Source of the DNA: Anaerosalibacter bizertensis
Lineage (GTDB): Bacteria > Bacillota > Clostridia > Tissierellales > Sporanaerobacteraceae
Length of the DNA stretch: 64,000 nt
Assembly: GCF_009696605.1 (NCBI RefSeq)
Contig: NZ_VULR01000005.1
Coordinates: 1-64,000 of the forward strand
Direction of reading: 5' to 3'
The notes under the pieces were generated by a model. It made no database searches and was not told the DNA's origin. It saw nothing but the letters and a program-made list of their open reading frames with translations. Positions 43,246-52,569 of this stretch are shown here, one piece after another (the first letter of the stretch is position 1; the number at the start of each line of letters is the position of its first letter). A program made the position numbers and the translations under genes.

Positions 43246-44499
43246 TTAAAAGAATCTATCTATCAGATTTTCTGAATATCGAATACAATTTTCAATTGAA
43301 AGCATACTCATGATTTCCCCTGCTAAAAATATATTGTTTTTACCCTGAATAGATTCCATTTTATCATAAAATCCATTTTCTAATGTATGAGTATCTACAT
43401 AGGGACAATGTTTCCAACACTTAGTCTGATAAAGTCTTGCATTTTTTACTCCTAACCTTGATAAATCATCCTTAATATAATCTAAGGATGATTTCTTAGA
43501 ATTAAAAGGAGGATTGTATGCATAAAGTATCACCATTTCCTCATCATTAGACACATCCCATCTAGAATCCCATATAGTAATATGTCCACGTCTACTAGGG
43601 GATAAGTTTTCCAATATACAACCACATCCTTCTGGAACCTTGTCTACAATGAAGGCATATACATTAAAAATTTGATATTTTATATTACTTAAACATTTCT
43701 TTGTATCCTCGTCCCAAAGATTTAGATGTGAAAATTGTTCCAGTGGAACAGTAATAATAACTTTATCAAACTCAAGTCTTTCAAATTGAGTTTCTAGCCA
43801 TATGGTTCCTTTTGAGGATAAGGAAATGTCTATTACCTTTTGTCCTAATCTAATATATTTAATTTTCCTACTCAAGTGTTCTGCCAATATAGAAACCCCA
43901 TCGTTCCATGTGTAAAACTCTGGAATCTTCATAAAAGACATTAGATGATCATAATTCATAATTCTGAGTACATAAAGAGCGGGAACTTCTTCAATATTGC
44001 CTAAACCAAAGATAGTGAAGTAGTGTACATAAATAGTTTTTAAAACTTTAAATTTATGCATATCACACCACTTTGAAAAGGGTAACATCAATGGTTTTTC
44101 TGTATTTTTAGCACTAATATTTTTCAATGATTTGTACTTATCCAGTACTAGGGGCAATCTTTCTAACTCCTCAATAAATCCTTCTAAATCTTCTTTAGGT
44201 AATGGCATAATTTTTTGACCATCTGCATTATAATTAGTCCGTGATAGTTTAGGACCATCTGCTTTTATATTTAATCTTTTCATCAATAATTTAAGATTTA
44301 AATAAGAAGGTAGTCCAAAAATTGCACCTAATTCATAAGACTTCTCATTGTAACAGATAGTATGTAGCTTACCACCTAGACGTTCTTCTTTTTCAAAAAC
44401 GGTAGTATTTTCATATCCCCTTCTGTATAAGCCTTCAGCTATAACCAAACCAGAAAGCCCTCCACCTATAACTGCAATCCTACAGTCTCTCTTATTCAT
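43246..44499 (-). CDS. FAD-dependent amine-oxidase/protoporphyrinogen-oxidase-like protein
   Basis: 417 residues with the FAD-binding VIGGGLSGLVIAEGLYRRG at the N-terminus, an FEKEERLGGKLHT second FAD strand, and a C-terminal IFLAGEIMSMLSIENCIRYSE that closes the flavin site. These are the landmarks of the flavin amine oxidase family. The substrate is unknown, and no haem or carotenoid genes are nearby. It starts 10 nt after the transposase-like gene, with GAGGTGG as ribosome site, so the two are co-transcribed. Confidence 0.78.
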   Translation of the reverse strand: MNKRDCRIAVIGGGLSGLVIAEGLYRRGYENTTVFEKEERLGGKLHTICYNEKSYELGAIFGLPSYLNLKLLMKRLNIKADGPKLSRTNYNADGQKIMPLPKEDLEGFIEELERLPLVLDKYKSLKNISAKNTEKPLMLPFSKWCDMHKFKVLKTIYVHYFTIFGLGNIEEVPALYVLRIMNYDHLMSFMKIPEFYTWNDGVSILAEHLSRKIKYIRLGQKVIDISLSSKGTIWLETQFERLEFDKVIITVPLEQFSHLNLWDEDTKKCLSNIKYQIFNVYAFIVDKVPEGCGCILENLSPSRRGHITIWDSRWDVSNDEEMVILYAYNPPFNSKKSSLDYIKDDLSRLGVKNARLYQTKCWKHCPYVDTHTLENGFYDKMESIQGKNNIFLAGEIMSMLSIENCIRYSENLIDRFF

Positions 44500-44509
44500 C
44501 TATACCACC

Positions 44510-45556
44510 TCATTTTGAATAATTAATCAGTGCTAAAAGCCAAAGTGGTAATGTATCTAAATCAGCGCCATTTTCTATTGCCCTTTCTAAAACAACTTCA
44601 GCAGGTGTTTTTCCTGCTTTAGGTCCATTAGGAATTATACTGTGAAAATTATATTTCCTTATAAAATCATTAATGGCAGCTTCAACTTTTACAAAAGAGT
44701 CTAATTTGTCATTTAAAGGAATTTTATTGTAAAACTCCATCATTAAAAACTCATTAAACTCTCTCATACCATCTAATATATCAATATATTCAGGAGAAAT
44801 AAATATATGATTAATATTAAAATCTTCTAAGATCTCTTTATATTTATTACCTTTCACAAAGTAAGGTAAAAACTCTCTTTCCTTTTCAGTAACTAAATTT
44901 TCAATATTTAAACTAAAAGTTTCCAATAGATAAATTAACTTGCGTTCAAAATAATGCCAAATATCAATATCCTGCTTCTTATTGTATATTTTTACCTCTC
45001 CCCATCTTGAAACAGTGTCATAAAAACTATATTGATATATCCTACCTATTCCCTCAAAAGTGCCTATAAAATCAATTCTCTGAATTACTAAATAGCCTGG
45101 ATAAGAATCCTTTGCATTTGAAAAAATAGACATATCCTTTTTATCCCTTTTCTTGATATTTATATGTGATTTTTCATCCATAGAATATTCTATTCTCTGG
45201 GCTTTTCTTGTTAAATTATATCGTTTAAGCACATTATAAATTCCTGTTTCTCCTATATCAAATCCTTGGGATATTAATTCATAGTAAATCCTCTTAGGCC
45301 CATCTGCTGGATATTTTGTAACATATGATAATATTTCTTGTTCAATATCTTTACTGACTTTATTTGGCATTTTAGGCTTTCTGCGTTCTCTATTATCCAA
45401 TCCAGCCATTCCATGTTTCTCATAAGCATTTTTCCAATTATAAAATGTTGTTCTTGATATTCCAAACAATTCACATGTTTGAGAAACGTTATTCCCTTTC
45501 AAAGCATGTTGTAATATCTTATATTTAGTATATGCATTAAACCCCTTAGATCTCAT
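44510..45556 (-). CDS. IS481/IS3-like transposase-derived protein, probably domesticated
   Basis: 348 residues. Residues 1-120 have two helix-turn-helix units (NNVSQTCELFGISRTTFYNW; then DGPKRIYYELISQGFDIGETG). From about 155 an integrase-like fold follows: strand with Asp162 (VIQRIDFIG), SFYDTVSRWGEVKI, then ISPEYIDILDGMREFNEFL with Glu266. The second catalytic acid, normally in a TDNGSEF motif, is replaced by TEKEREF (Glu224). There are no terminal inverted repeats around the gene, and it is coupled to a metabolic gene. These points suggest a regulatory or structural role rather than transposition. Confidence 0.72.
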   Translation of the reverse strand: MRSKGFNAYTKYKILQHALKGNNVSQTCELFGISRTTFYNWKNAYEKHGMAGLDNRERRKPKMPNKVSKDIEQEILSYVTKYPADGPKRIYYELISQGFDIGETGIYNVLKRYNLTRKAQRIEYSMDEKSHINIKKRDKKDMSIFSNAKDSYPGYLVIQRIDFIGTFEGIGRIYQYSFYDTVSRWGEVKIYNKKQDIDIWHYFERKLIYLLETFSLNIENLVTEKEREFLPYFVKGNKYKEILEDFNINHIFISPEYIDILDGMREFNEFLMMEFYNKIPLNDKLDSFVKVEAAINDFIRKYNFHSIIPNGPKAGKTPAEVVLERAIENGADLDTLPLWLLALINYSK

Positions 45557-45725
45557 AATAGCCCCCCTTTATTTAAAAGGAAACTTATCAGTTGTTTTAA
45601 CTTCAAATATATGTTTACATAATAATATCATATAACCCTTTATAAAAAAAGTAGAACAAATATTTATAATATTTTTAAAGATAATTAGATCTTTTTATAC
45701 TATGAAATAATAATTAAAATCATAT

Positions 45726-45757
45726 AAAATAGATCGAAGAAACTCTCCGATCTATTT
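45726..45757 (-). terminator. Terminator after the DUF362 gene
   Basis: AAATAGATCG (45727-45736) pairs with CGATCTATTT (45748-45757), followed by ATTTTATATG on the minus strand. Confidence 0.65.
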
Positions 45758-45758
45758 A

Positions 45759-46910
45759 TCATCTTCTATTAAATATTTTCTTATTCAATCCTTCTTTTTT
45801 AATATCTATTGCTTTTTTAGGACATAATTCATGACAACAGAAACATCTAATACATTGTTTCAAATCAACTTCTGGATATTTACTGGACATATCAATGGCT
45901 TTAGGTGGGCAACTATTGGCACATATTCCACAAGAAATACACATATCATGGTTGAATACTGGACTCGGCCTAAAGTTATTTAAAACCCATTTTTCTAAAA
46001 ACTTCGGTACCCTTCCTCCAATAAAATTTATACTAGTTGAAGCAGGAAGTTTAAATGGTTCTATATCTATTTCTTCAATTTTTGTACCTACTACTTCTAT
46101 GTCATCAATATCCCCACTAAATAATTCCCTTTCCTTAGCTCTTTTTATAGTAGGTATAGATAATGGTTCTATGCCTACTATATATGAAGCTATTGTATCT
46201 AAAGCATGTGGATTTTCTGAAGCCATAAGAAGACCTACAAATCTTTTATCTCCAGAAGAAGGACCATCCCCTTCCATACCTTCAATTCCATCAATTATTG
46301 AAAATACTGGTTTTACATACTCACATATATCAACTAATGCATTGGAAAAATTGTCTATACTATTCATTCTAAAATGATAATCAGCTTTAGTTAAACCTGG
46401 TATTGTTCCAAATAAATTTTTAACTGCTCCTGTATAGGTCATCATAGCATGAGTTTTTAGCTTAGCTGCAGAAACAACAAAATCCACTTCATTAAAAGCT
46501 TTAACTATCTTCATATGCTTAAGAAGTTTTGCATTATCATTATTTATTTCAACATATGATGTATCAAAGTTAAGCTGGCAACCAGTCCTCTTTTGTACTT
46601 CAAACATCCCTGTAGCTTTGTATGTGGTTCTAAGGGACTTCTCATTGAAAGGTCCCCCTGGACTATCTCCAACAATAACTTCACAACCTAATTTTTGTAA
46701 ATATCTAACTACTCCTTCTACTACATAAGGATGTGTTGTTACAGCTTCATCGGGAAAATTCTTTTTCAATAAATTTGCTTTTACTAGTACTTTGTTGCCT
46801 TTTTTAATTTGTTTTTTTAAAGAATCTATATTATCTAAGCATTCAAAGACTTTTTTCTCTACCTTTTTATAATCATAGCTATCACATTCTACAATACTTA
46901 CTTTTTCCAA
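45759..46910 (-). CDS. DUF362 protein with two [4Fe-4S] clusters
   Basis: About 383 residues. The N-terminal DUF362 domain shows VLVKANLLKKNFPDEAVTTHP, VGDSPGGPF and AKLKTHAMMTYTGAVKNLFG. The C-terminus has a ferredoxin pair, CISCGICANSCPPKAID and CIRCFCCHELCPKKAID. The family is common in anaerobes, with no defined reaction. The frame is open to an ATG at 46928, which lacks a ribosome site; AAAGGA precedes TTG codons at 46913 and 46910, and the protein then begins EKVSIVECDSYD. Confidence 0.83.
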   Translation of the reverse strand: MEKVSIVECDSYDYKKVEKKVFECLDNIDSLKKQIKKGNKVLVKANLLKKNFPDEAVTTHPYVVEGVVRYLQKLGCEVIVGDSPGGPFNEKSLRTTYKATGMFEVQKRTGCQLNFDTSYVEINNDNAKLLKHMKIVKAFNEVDFVVSAAKLKTHAMMTYTGAVKNLFGTIPGLTKADYHFRMNSIDNFSNALVDICEYVKPVFSIIDGIEGMEGDGPSSGDKRFVGLLMASENPHALDTIASYIVGIEPLSIPTIKRAKERELFSGDIDDIEVVGTKIEEIDIEPFKLPASTSINFIGGRVPKFLEKWVLNNFRPSPVFNHDMCISCGICANSCPPKAIDMSSKYPEVDLKQCIRCFCCHELCPKKAIDIKKEGLNKKIFNRR

Positions 46911-46948
46911 CAAGACCAATCCTTTCATAAAAGTACTAGATCCATATT

Positions 46949-47143
46949 CTAATTATCTAATTTTTCATTTATTTCGTCTATGGACCTTTCGACCCCTTTT
47001 AGTACTTCCCTAAGTTCTCTAAAATATTTTATTATTTTTATTCCTAAAAAAACAAATAAAATAATCATAAATACCAAAAACACTATAGGTATTATTTCAA
47101 CTAAAAAGGCCTTTGGGGGCAAAACTCTAATATCAAAATTCAT
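46949..47143 (-). CDS. Small single-pass membrane protein
   Basis: 64 residues: a short outside segment, one membrane helix (FLVEIIPIVFLVFMIILFVFLGIKII), and a charged amphipathic tail (RELREVLKGVERSIDEINEKL) likely to form a coiled coil. AGGAGG precedes the ATG. It lies 38 nt upstream of the DUF362 gene on the same strand. Family unknown. Confidence 0.62.
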   Translation of the reverse strand: MNFDIRVLPPKAFLVEIIPIVFLVFMIILFVFLGIKIIKYFRELREVLKGVERSIDEINEKLDN

Positions 47144-47225
47144 TTTATACCTCCTGAACTAGTATAACAATACTATATTCAAAAACATATTATGTAAATA
47201 TAGTCTATAATTTCCCATAATATTA

Positions 47226-47951
47226 TTAGTTCTCATAATTTCTAAATCTAAAGTTAAAATAAATAAACATTATAATACATATGATTGTAACTATTAGACC
47301 TGACTCTGGTATAACAGAATAGCCTGTCCATAATCCTTCACTTACTTCTAAATTAATCAATCCTTTAATATTATATTTATAGTCCATAAATATAATACTT
47401 TGTATCAAGTTCCAAGATAAATGATATCCTAGAGGTAACATAAGGGATCCTGTTCTAACAACAATTATTGATAATATAATCCCAATCAAAGTAGCATTTA
47501 TTATACCTATCCAAATAGTTTCACTTGTAGAATACGCTTGAAAGTGGAATAATCCAAAAAATACTGAAGGAATAATTATAGCAATATTAGTTGGAAGAAT
47601 AATGGATAATTTGCTTAACATATATCCTCTAAAAAAAGATTCTTCTAAAAGCGAAACACTTAAATAAGCAAATAATCCTGATAAAACCATGACCAATGTA
47701 TGTTTTGCACCTTCAGTTGAAATATAGATTTTACCTTCTCCAATAATAGTTGTTATCAAAGGATATAATGTAAAAAATAAAATACCACTTAAAATTCCTT
47801 CTAAAAATAACCTTCTACCTCTTTTATCAAAATGCAGTAAAAAACTTCCAACATTTTCTTGATGAATCATTTTCCTAAAAAATATTATTAGTAAAAACAA
47901 AATTAAATTAATAATTCCTGTAGCAATATTATCTTGAACCATTTCCTTCAT
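47226..47951 (-). CDS. CPBP-family intramembrane metalloprotease
   Basis: 241 residues with about seven hydrophobic segments. The family motifs are SLLEESFFRGYML (paired Glu and Arg), FFGLFHFQAYS (His in the second metal motif) and PLGYHLSWNLIQ (third motif His and Asn). Relatives include prenyl-protein peptidases and bacteriocin-immunity proteins; no substrate gene is adjacent. Confidence 0.83.
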   Translation of the reverse strand: MKEMVQDNIATGIINLILFLLIIFFRKMIHQENVGSFLLHFDKRGRRLFLEGILSGILFFTLYPLITTIIGEGKIYISTEGAKHTLVMVLSGLFAYLSVSLLEESFFRGYMLSKLSIILPTNIAIIIPSVFFGLFHFQAYSTSETIWIGIINATLIGIILSIIVVRTGSLMLPLGYHLSWNLIQSIIFMDYKYNIKGLINLEVSEGLWTGYSVIPESGLIVTIICIIMFIYFNFRFRNYEN

Positions 47952-48099
47952 CCTTTTTTAAATAATTTTAATATTTTTCTAATAAATAATTCCTTCTTTT
48001 TATATTTTTATTTTATCACAATAAATATATTAAAGCTTTATTTTTTAATTACATGGAACTTGATATTTTTTTCACAAATAGTCTAAATATATTTATATG

Positions 48100-48129
48100 T
48101 TAGAATTTTGAGATAATTTATGGTATAAT
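48100..48129 (+). promoter_or_regulatory. Possible promoter of brnQ
   Basis: TATAAT at 48124-48129 with TTAGAA at 48100-48105, spacer 18 nt. The -10 box is good and the -35 box is weak. Confidence 0.45.
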
Positions 48130-48180
48130 AAAAAAACATGACCACAAAGAGTTAATTTAAAACAAGAGGGGGATATGTTA

Positions 48181-49476
48181 ATGAAAAAGCTTAGCTCTAA
48201 AGAGGTCCTGGTTATAGGCTTTGCATTATTTGCTATGTTCTTTGGTGCAGGAAATTTAATTTTTCCACCATCTATTGGCCTATTAGCAGGGGAAAAATGG
48301 AAAGCTGCTTTATTAGGATTTTCTTTAACTGGTATAGGTCTTCCTATACTTGGAGTACTATCTGTAGCTATATCAGGTGGCTCTATTAATAGTTTGTTAA
48401 ATAAAGTTGGTCCTAAGTTTGCTTTAATTTTCAGTATCTTAATAATGGTTCTAATTGGTCCACTATTGGCAATACCCAGAACTGGAGCAACTGCCTTTGA
48501 AATAGGCATCCAACCACTATTTCCTTCAATAGGTCCAGTTATAAGTTCACTTATATTTTTTGGATTAACCTTATTTTTAACAATAAGTTCTACTAGCATC
48601 ATTGATGTTATTGGAAAATTTTTAACACCAATACTTTTGATCATGATATCTACTATAATAATTAAAGGTATTCTCAATCCTATAGGTGTACCTATAGATA
48701 CTAATATGACCCAGCCATTTTCCACAGGATTTGGAGATGGGTACCAGACTATGGATTTACTAGCTGCAATAGTATTTGGTGGTATTATAGTAGATGATAT
48801 AAAAAATAAGGGAATAACGGAAAAGAATGAACAGTTTAAAACTATTGCCAAAACAGGTCTTATTGCTGGTATTGGATTAGGAATTGTATATGGAGGTCTT
48901 CTATATCTGGGAGCTGCTGGTAGCTCTGTATTTCCACAAGGAATAGAAAAAGTATCTTTAACAACTAATATAACCATAACAATTCTAGGTCATTTAGGTA
49001 AAATAGTACTAGGAATATGTGTTTATTCCGCATGTCTTACTACATCTGTTGGACTTACCGCCACTGTAGGACATTTCTTTAGCAATATAAGTAAAGAAAA
49101 ATTTAATTATAAAACCATTGTTATAATATCCACCATAGTAAGTATCATTATTTCAAATATCGGTGTTGAAAGTATAATTACTTTTGCAGATCCTATCTTG
49201 AAAATAGTATATCCAATCGCTATTATATTAGTTATTATAAATGTATTTGATAATTTAATTGAAAATAAAAAAATTTATTTAGGTGCAACTATTGGTACAT
49301 TTTGTGTAAGTCTAGTAGATGGATTGTCTGCTATGGGTGTCAATACCTCTTTTATAGGAGAATTTATACAAACCCTTCCATTCGCTGACAGTGGATTTGG
49401 TTGGATATTCCCTGCAATTTTAGGAATAATATTGACCCACTTAATCACAAAACTAAAAGAAAATGCTTTTGCATAA
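48181..49476 (+). CDS. brnQ: Branched-chain amino acid carrier BrnQ
   Basis: Sodium-coupled uptake carrier for Leu, Ile and Val, about 431 residues with twelve hydrophobic segments. The N-terminal GFALFAMFFGAGNLIFPPSIGLLAG and the AIPRTGATAFEIG-like block (LAIPRTGATAFE) are diagnostic. GAGGGGG is correctly spaced to the ATG at 48181; the in-frame ATG at 48175 is too close. It is the first of a plus-strand pair with the small gene at 49548. Confidence 0.92.
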   Translation: MKKLSSKEVLVIGFALFAMFFGAGNLIFPPSIGLLAGEKWKAALLGFSLTGIGLPILGVLSVAISGGSINSLLNKVGPKFALIFSILIMVLIGPLLAIPRTGATAFEIGIQPLFPSIGPVISSLIFFGLTLFLTISSTSIIDVIGKFLTPILLIMISTIIIKGILNPIGVPIDTNMTQPFSTGFGDGYQTMDLLAAIVFGGIIVDDIKNKGITEKNEQFKTIAKTGLIAGIGLGIVYGGLLYLGAAGSSVFPQGIEKVSLTTNITITILGHLGKIVLGICVYSACLTTSVGLTATVGHFFSNISKEKFNYKTIVIISTIVSIIISNIGVESIITFADPILKIVYPIAIILVIINVFDNLIENKKIYLGATIGTFCVSLVDGLSAMGVNTSFIGEFIQTLPFADSGFGWIFPAILGIILTHLITKLKENAFA

Positions 49477-49547
49477 AAATAACTTTATGCTATCTCTAAT
49501 AGTCAGAAGATTCATTGTTTTCTCTAAGCCTTTAGGAGGTACACAAA

Positions 49548-49796
49548 GTGGGATTGAATTCATTAGCACCTAATTTAAACTTTATTAGTGACATACTAAA
49601 ATGGTATCTATATAAATACGGTCTTCTCAGCTATACTTTGATTATTGTAGGAAGTATTTATTTTATATGTATAAGAGCCTTATTCATTAATATAAAAAAC
49701 AATCACTACGACAGAGTTCTTATGTTGATAATACTTATGTTAATAGTTCTCGGTGGTCTTATAGGCTTTGGAATTGAAAGTTCTTTAAATCAATAG
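49548..49796 (+). CDS. Small two-helix membrane protein
   Basis: 82 residues, starting at a GTG with AGGAGGT 7 nt upstream. Two membrane helices (about residues 28-45 and 58-75) with a short charged loop. It follows brnQ by 71 nt and precedes a strong terminator. No family recognised. Confidence 0.6.
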   Translation: MGLNSLAPNLNFISDILKWYLYKYGLLSYTLIIVGSIYFICIRALFINIKNNHYDRVLMLIILMLIVLGGLIGFGIESSLNQ

Positions 49797-49802
49797 AAAT
49801 AA

Positions 49803-49847
49803 AAAATAACTTAGCCGTTTCATTTAAGTGGGACGGCTAAGTTATTA
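49803..49847. terminator. Bidirectional terminator
   Basis: A 12-bp stem (49807-49818 with 49833-49844) separates two convergent genes, with A and T tracts on both sides. Confidence 0.8.
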
Positions 49848-49849
49848 AT

Positions 49850-50830
49850 TTATCTCTCATTTTTTAATTTATAATATAGGATTCCATTTTCATTAGTTCT
49901 TTCTGCTTCCCCAATAGAATAAAGATGTTCTAAGTGAGACATAGCCTCTCCTGAAGCAAACCATTTTTGTGGATTAGGAAACTCTTCCCAGCTACTACAT
50001 CTTAAATCCCAATGCATGTTAGCAGCTGTATCTCTAACTGTCATTTTTTTATCTTTAATTATTTCTCTAACTTCATCAAGACGATTTTTATGATGTTCAA
50101 ATAATTCATCAATTCTCTTTTTATGATTTGTAACAATATTTCTATGGGCTGTGAAAAGATAATCTATTTCATAATCATAAACTTTTCTTAAACTTTCGAA
50201 GTATACAGCAAGTATATCTTGTTCATATCCCCAGAAAGCAATATTTGGTGTTATTCTATCCAATATATGATCTCCACAGAAAAATATCTTTTTATTTCTT
50301 TCATAAAGTCCAATATGTCCAGGAGTATGTCCAGGAATATCTATTATTTCAAAAGTATAATCACCAATTTCTATTTTATCCCCTTCTTCAAGAGGAATAA
50401 AATCAATAGGATTTTTAGGACAATATTTATATCCAGGATGATCATCAAAGGATATATTATCTTTTTCTAAATCAAATTCTTTTTTAAGTTCATTGAAATT
50501 TTCCCAATATTCTATTCCAGTCATAGCATTGATCATCTTGCCATCTATCTTTCCTGCATATATCCTAGCACCTTCTTTGTTTAAAGCTGCAGCAAGTCCA
50601 CAATGATCTGAATGTAGGTGGGTAATGAACAGATCTGTTTTATTGAAATCAATACCTAGTTCTTCAATCCCCTTCATAAAAGCTTCCTTACATTCTTTCC
50701 TATTAAATCCTGTGTCCACTATTAGATTTCTATCTTCAGAAACTATTATATAACTATTAATAGCCCTAAGAGGATTATTAGGTAGTGGAATCTCTTGTTT
50801 ATAGATATTTGGATAAACTTCTTGTAACAT
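49850..50830 (-). CDS. MBL-fold metallo-hydrolase
   Basis: 326 residues. The metallo-beta-lactamase metal motif is THLHSDHCG (about residue 89), followed by IPGHTPGHIGLY, FFCGDHIL and a later AHRN histidine. The C-terminal 80 residues, after the hydrolase fold, form a helical region (EVREIIKDKKMTVRDTAANMHWDL) as in the LACTB2-like MBL subgroup. The substrate is unknown. Confidence 0.84.
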   Translation of the reverse strand: MLQEVYPNIYKQEIPLPNNPLRAINSYIIVSEDRNLIVDTGFNRKECKEAFMKGIEELGIDFNKTDLFITHLHSDHCGLAAALNKEGARIYAGKIDGKMINAMTGIEYWENFNELKKEFDLEKDNISFDDHPGYKYCPKNPIDFIPLEEGDKIEIGDYTFEIIDIPGHTPGHIGLYERNKKIFFCGDHILDRITPNIAFWGYEQDILAVYFESLRKVYDYEIDYLFTAHRNIVTNHKKRIDELFEHHKNRLDEVREIIKDKKMTVRDTAANMHWDLRCSSWEEFPNPQKWFASGEAMSHLEHLYSIGEAERTNENGILYYKLKNER

Positions 50831-50852
50831 TTTATCACCCTTATCTTATTTT

Positions 50853-51401
50853 TTATTTTATAAGTTTAGATAATACCTTAAATTCTGGTGTACCGGCTTT
50901 TTTCAATAAATCAAATACAACTGTTTCTGTATTAGTTATTACGGCACCCATGGATTTCATCAAATCTAATCCATTTAAATAATCTCCTTTTTTTCTAGAA
51001 CAAACTCCATCATTCACTATAAATACTTCATAACCGTCATTAATTAAATCTCTCGCCGTTTGGAATACACATACATGGGTTTCCATCCCTGTTATTATAA
51101 CTTTTTTTCTTTCTGTTTCTTTAATAGCTTCTTTTATTTCATCTATATATACTGAAAAATTAACTTTTTCAAATTTTTTAGCATTTTGAAGATTTTGTTC
51201 TAGTTCTGGAACTGTACTACCTAATCCCTTTGGATATTGTTCTGTAACTATAATTGGCATTTCCATTTCTTCTGCCGTAGAAATTAAAATATTTGTTTTA
51301 TCTATTACTTGATCCCCATATTTCATAGCCTTTACTAATCTCTCTTGAATGTCAATAATAAGTAACATTGTTTCCTTACTATCCAATTTAAATTTTTCCA
51401 C
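50853..51401 (-). CDS. Isochorismatase-family cysteine hydrolase
   Basis: 182 residues: catalytic Asp in LLIIDIQERL, Lys in FEKVNFSVY, and nucleophile Cys in TGMETHVCVFQTARDL, the usual triad order. The start is GTG with AGGAG upstream. Related proteins hydrolyse nicotinamide or other amides; the short form without an extra domain does not settle which. Transcribed just upstream of the MBL gene (22-nt gap). Confidence 0.85.
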   Translation of the reverse strand: MEKFKLDSKETMLLIIDIQERLVKAMKYGDQVIDKTNILISTAEEMEMPIIVTEQYPKGLGSTVPELEQNLQNAKKFEKVNFSVYIDEIKEAIKETERKKVIITGMETHVCVFQTARDLINDGYEVFIVNDGVCSRKKGDYLNGLDLMKSMGAVITNTETVVFDLLKKAGTPEFKVLSKLIK

Positions 51402-51554
51402 AATATCACACTCCTATCTAAAATTAAGCCTTTAGTATATCTTTTTACCCATATACTGCTATTTAAAAACTTTTAATTCTACAAAATTATATTCTCCTTG
51501 AATAAAGTATTTCCTTTTTTATTTTTTAAAATGTTATTTAAAATAATCATACCA

Positions 51555-51583
51555 TTTAAATCTTCTCTTATTTCTAGTATAAT
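51555..51583 (+). promoter_or_regulatory. Promoter of the small gene and yidC
   Basis: TTTAAA (51555-51560), 17-nt spacer, TATAAT (51578-51583), 33 nt upstream of the start at 51617. Confidence 0.6.
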
Positions 51584-51616
51584 AGATATATTATAAATAG
51601 ATTGAATGGTGATGAT

Positions 51617-51841
51617 ATGATTAATTTCGATATACTTCAATTAGTTTACTTATTTTCAATGTTTTTTGTATTGTTTTTGTGTATTACTAAAATTGTTTTA
51701 CACAATATAAATAGACCTGTATATAGTAACTATCCTACTAATAGGGTTTTTAATAAGTATACTAGACTAAATAACCTTACTGTTGATGATTATACCACAT
51801 ATAATAAATTCTTAATATGGCTATTTGTATCTGAATTTTAG
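51617..51841 (+). CDS. Small membrane protein upstream of yidC
   Basis: About 74 residues: one hydrophobic helix at the N-terminus (LVYLFSMFFVLFLCITKIVL), then a polar, Asn/Tyr-rich tail. The ribosome site GGTGAT and the promoter just upstream favour the ATG at 51617 over a TTG at 51602. It ends 50 nt before yidC and is probably co-transcribed. No known family. Confidence 0.55.
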   Translation: MINFDILQLVYLFSMFFVLFLCITKIVLHNINRPVYSNYPTNRVFNKYTRLNNLTVDDYTTYNKFLIWLFVSEF

Positions 51842-51891
51842 GTCATAGTATTTTAAAATTATAAATTAATTAAATGGAGGTTTTGAATACT

Positions 51892-52503
51892 ATGACAAAT
51901 ATTTTTAGCCAATTATTTAATGTCATATTCAATTTTACTAATGATTATGGCATAGCTATAATAGTTTTTACAATTTTAGTTAAACTTGCTTTAATGCCTT
52001 TAAATATTAAACAAAAAAAATCTATGAAGGTTCAACAAAAATTATCATTAGAAATGAATGTATTGAAAGAAAAATATAAAGACGATCAAGAAAAACTTAA
52101 TGAGGAAATGGTAAACCTATATAAAGAAAATCCTGGTAGCGGGATAGGATTTTTACTATTATTTGCTCAAATGCCTATATTGATAGCAATGTATAGGGCT
52201 TTTTCTAATAATATAGTAAATTCTCCAACAATTATTTTGCCTTGGATAAATAATTTATCCAAACCAGACCCTTATTTCTTAATTCCTATAATATATATAG
52301 TAAGCCAAGCATTACCTAGTCTATTAGTTACTATAGGAGCAATTAAAAATTCTACAATTCCAAAATTCTCTATAACAATGCTAATTCCTACTTGTATAAT
52401 TGCTATATTAATTTTAACTAAGTCACCTGCTGCTTTAGGTCTATATTTTATTATATCCAATATAATATCAACTGTCGAACAATTAATGCCTGTTTCAGAA
52501 TAG
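51892..52503 (+). CDS. yidC: Short YidC/Oxa1-family membrane insertase
   Basis: About 203 residues with five membrane segments: the family core IIVFTILVKLALMPLNIKQ with a basic residue (Lys in place of the usual Arg), the cytosolic charged hairpin (QKLSLEMNVLKEKYKDDQEKLNEEMVNLYKE, in two parts), LLLFAQMPILIAMYRAF and a C-terminal GLYFIISNIIST. There is no lipoprotein signal, unlike standard SpoIIIJ-type insertases, and it is not in the usual rnpA-yidC-jag locus, so it is a second, accessory copy. The ATG at 51892 has GGAGG 11 nt upstream. Confidence 0.85.
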   Translation: MTNIFSQLFNVIFNFTNDYGIAIIVFTILVKLALMPLNIKQKKSMKVQQKLSLEMNVLKEKYKDDQEKLNEEMVNLYKENPGSGIGFLLLFAQMPILIAMYRAFSNNIVNSPTIILPWINNLSKPDPYFLIPIIYIVSQALPSLLVTIGAIKNSTIPKFSITMLIPTCIIAILILTKSPAALGLYFIISNIISTVEQLMPVSE

Positions 52504-52569
52504 TAAAAGCCTCATATGGGGCTTTTAATTTTGTATATTTTCATGATATAATATTTACTGGTGATTGAA

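Noticed and set aside
46949-47162. Plus-strand frame opposite the small membrane protein (46980-47162)
   Set aside because: The minus frame has AGGAGG and a membrane-helix/coiled-coil layout; the plus frame has no ribosome site.
48093-48977. Long open frame on the minus strand opposite brnQ
   Set aside because: It is the antisense of a clear 12-helix BrnQ carrier, has no ribosome site, and its proline- and isoleucine-rich composition is the mirror of a hydrophobic gene.
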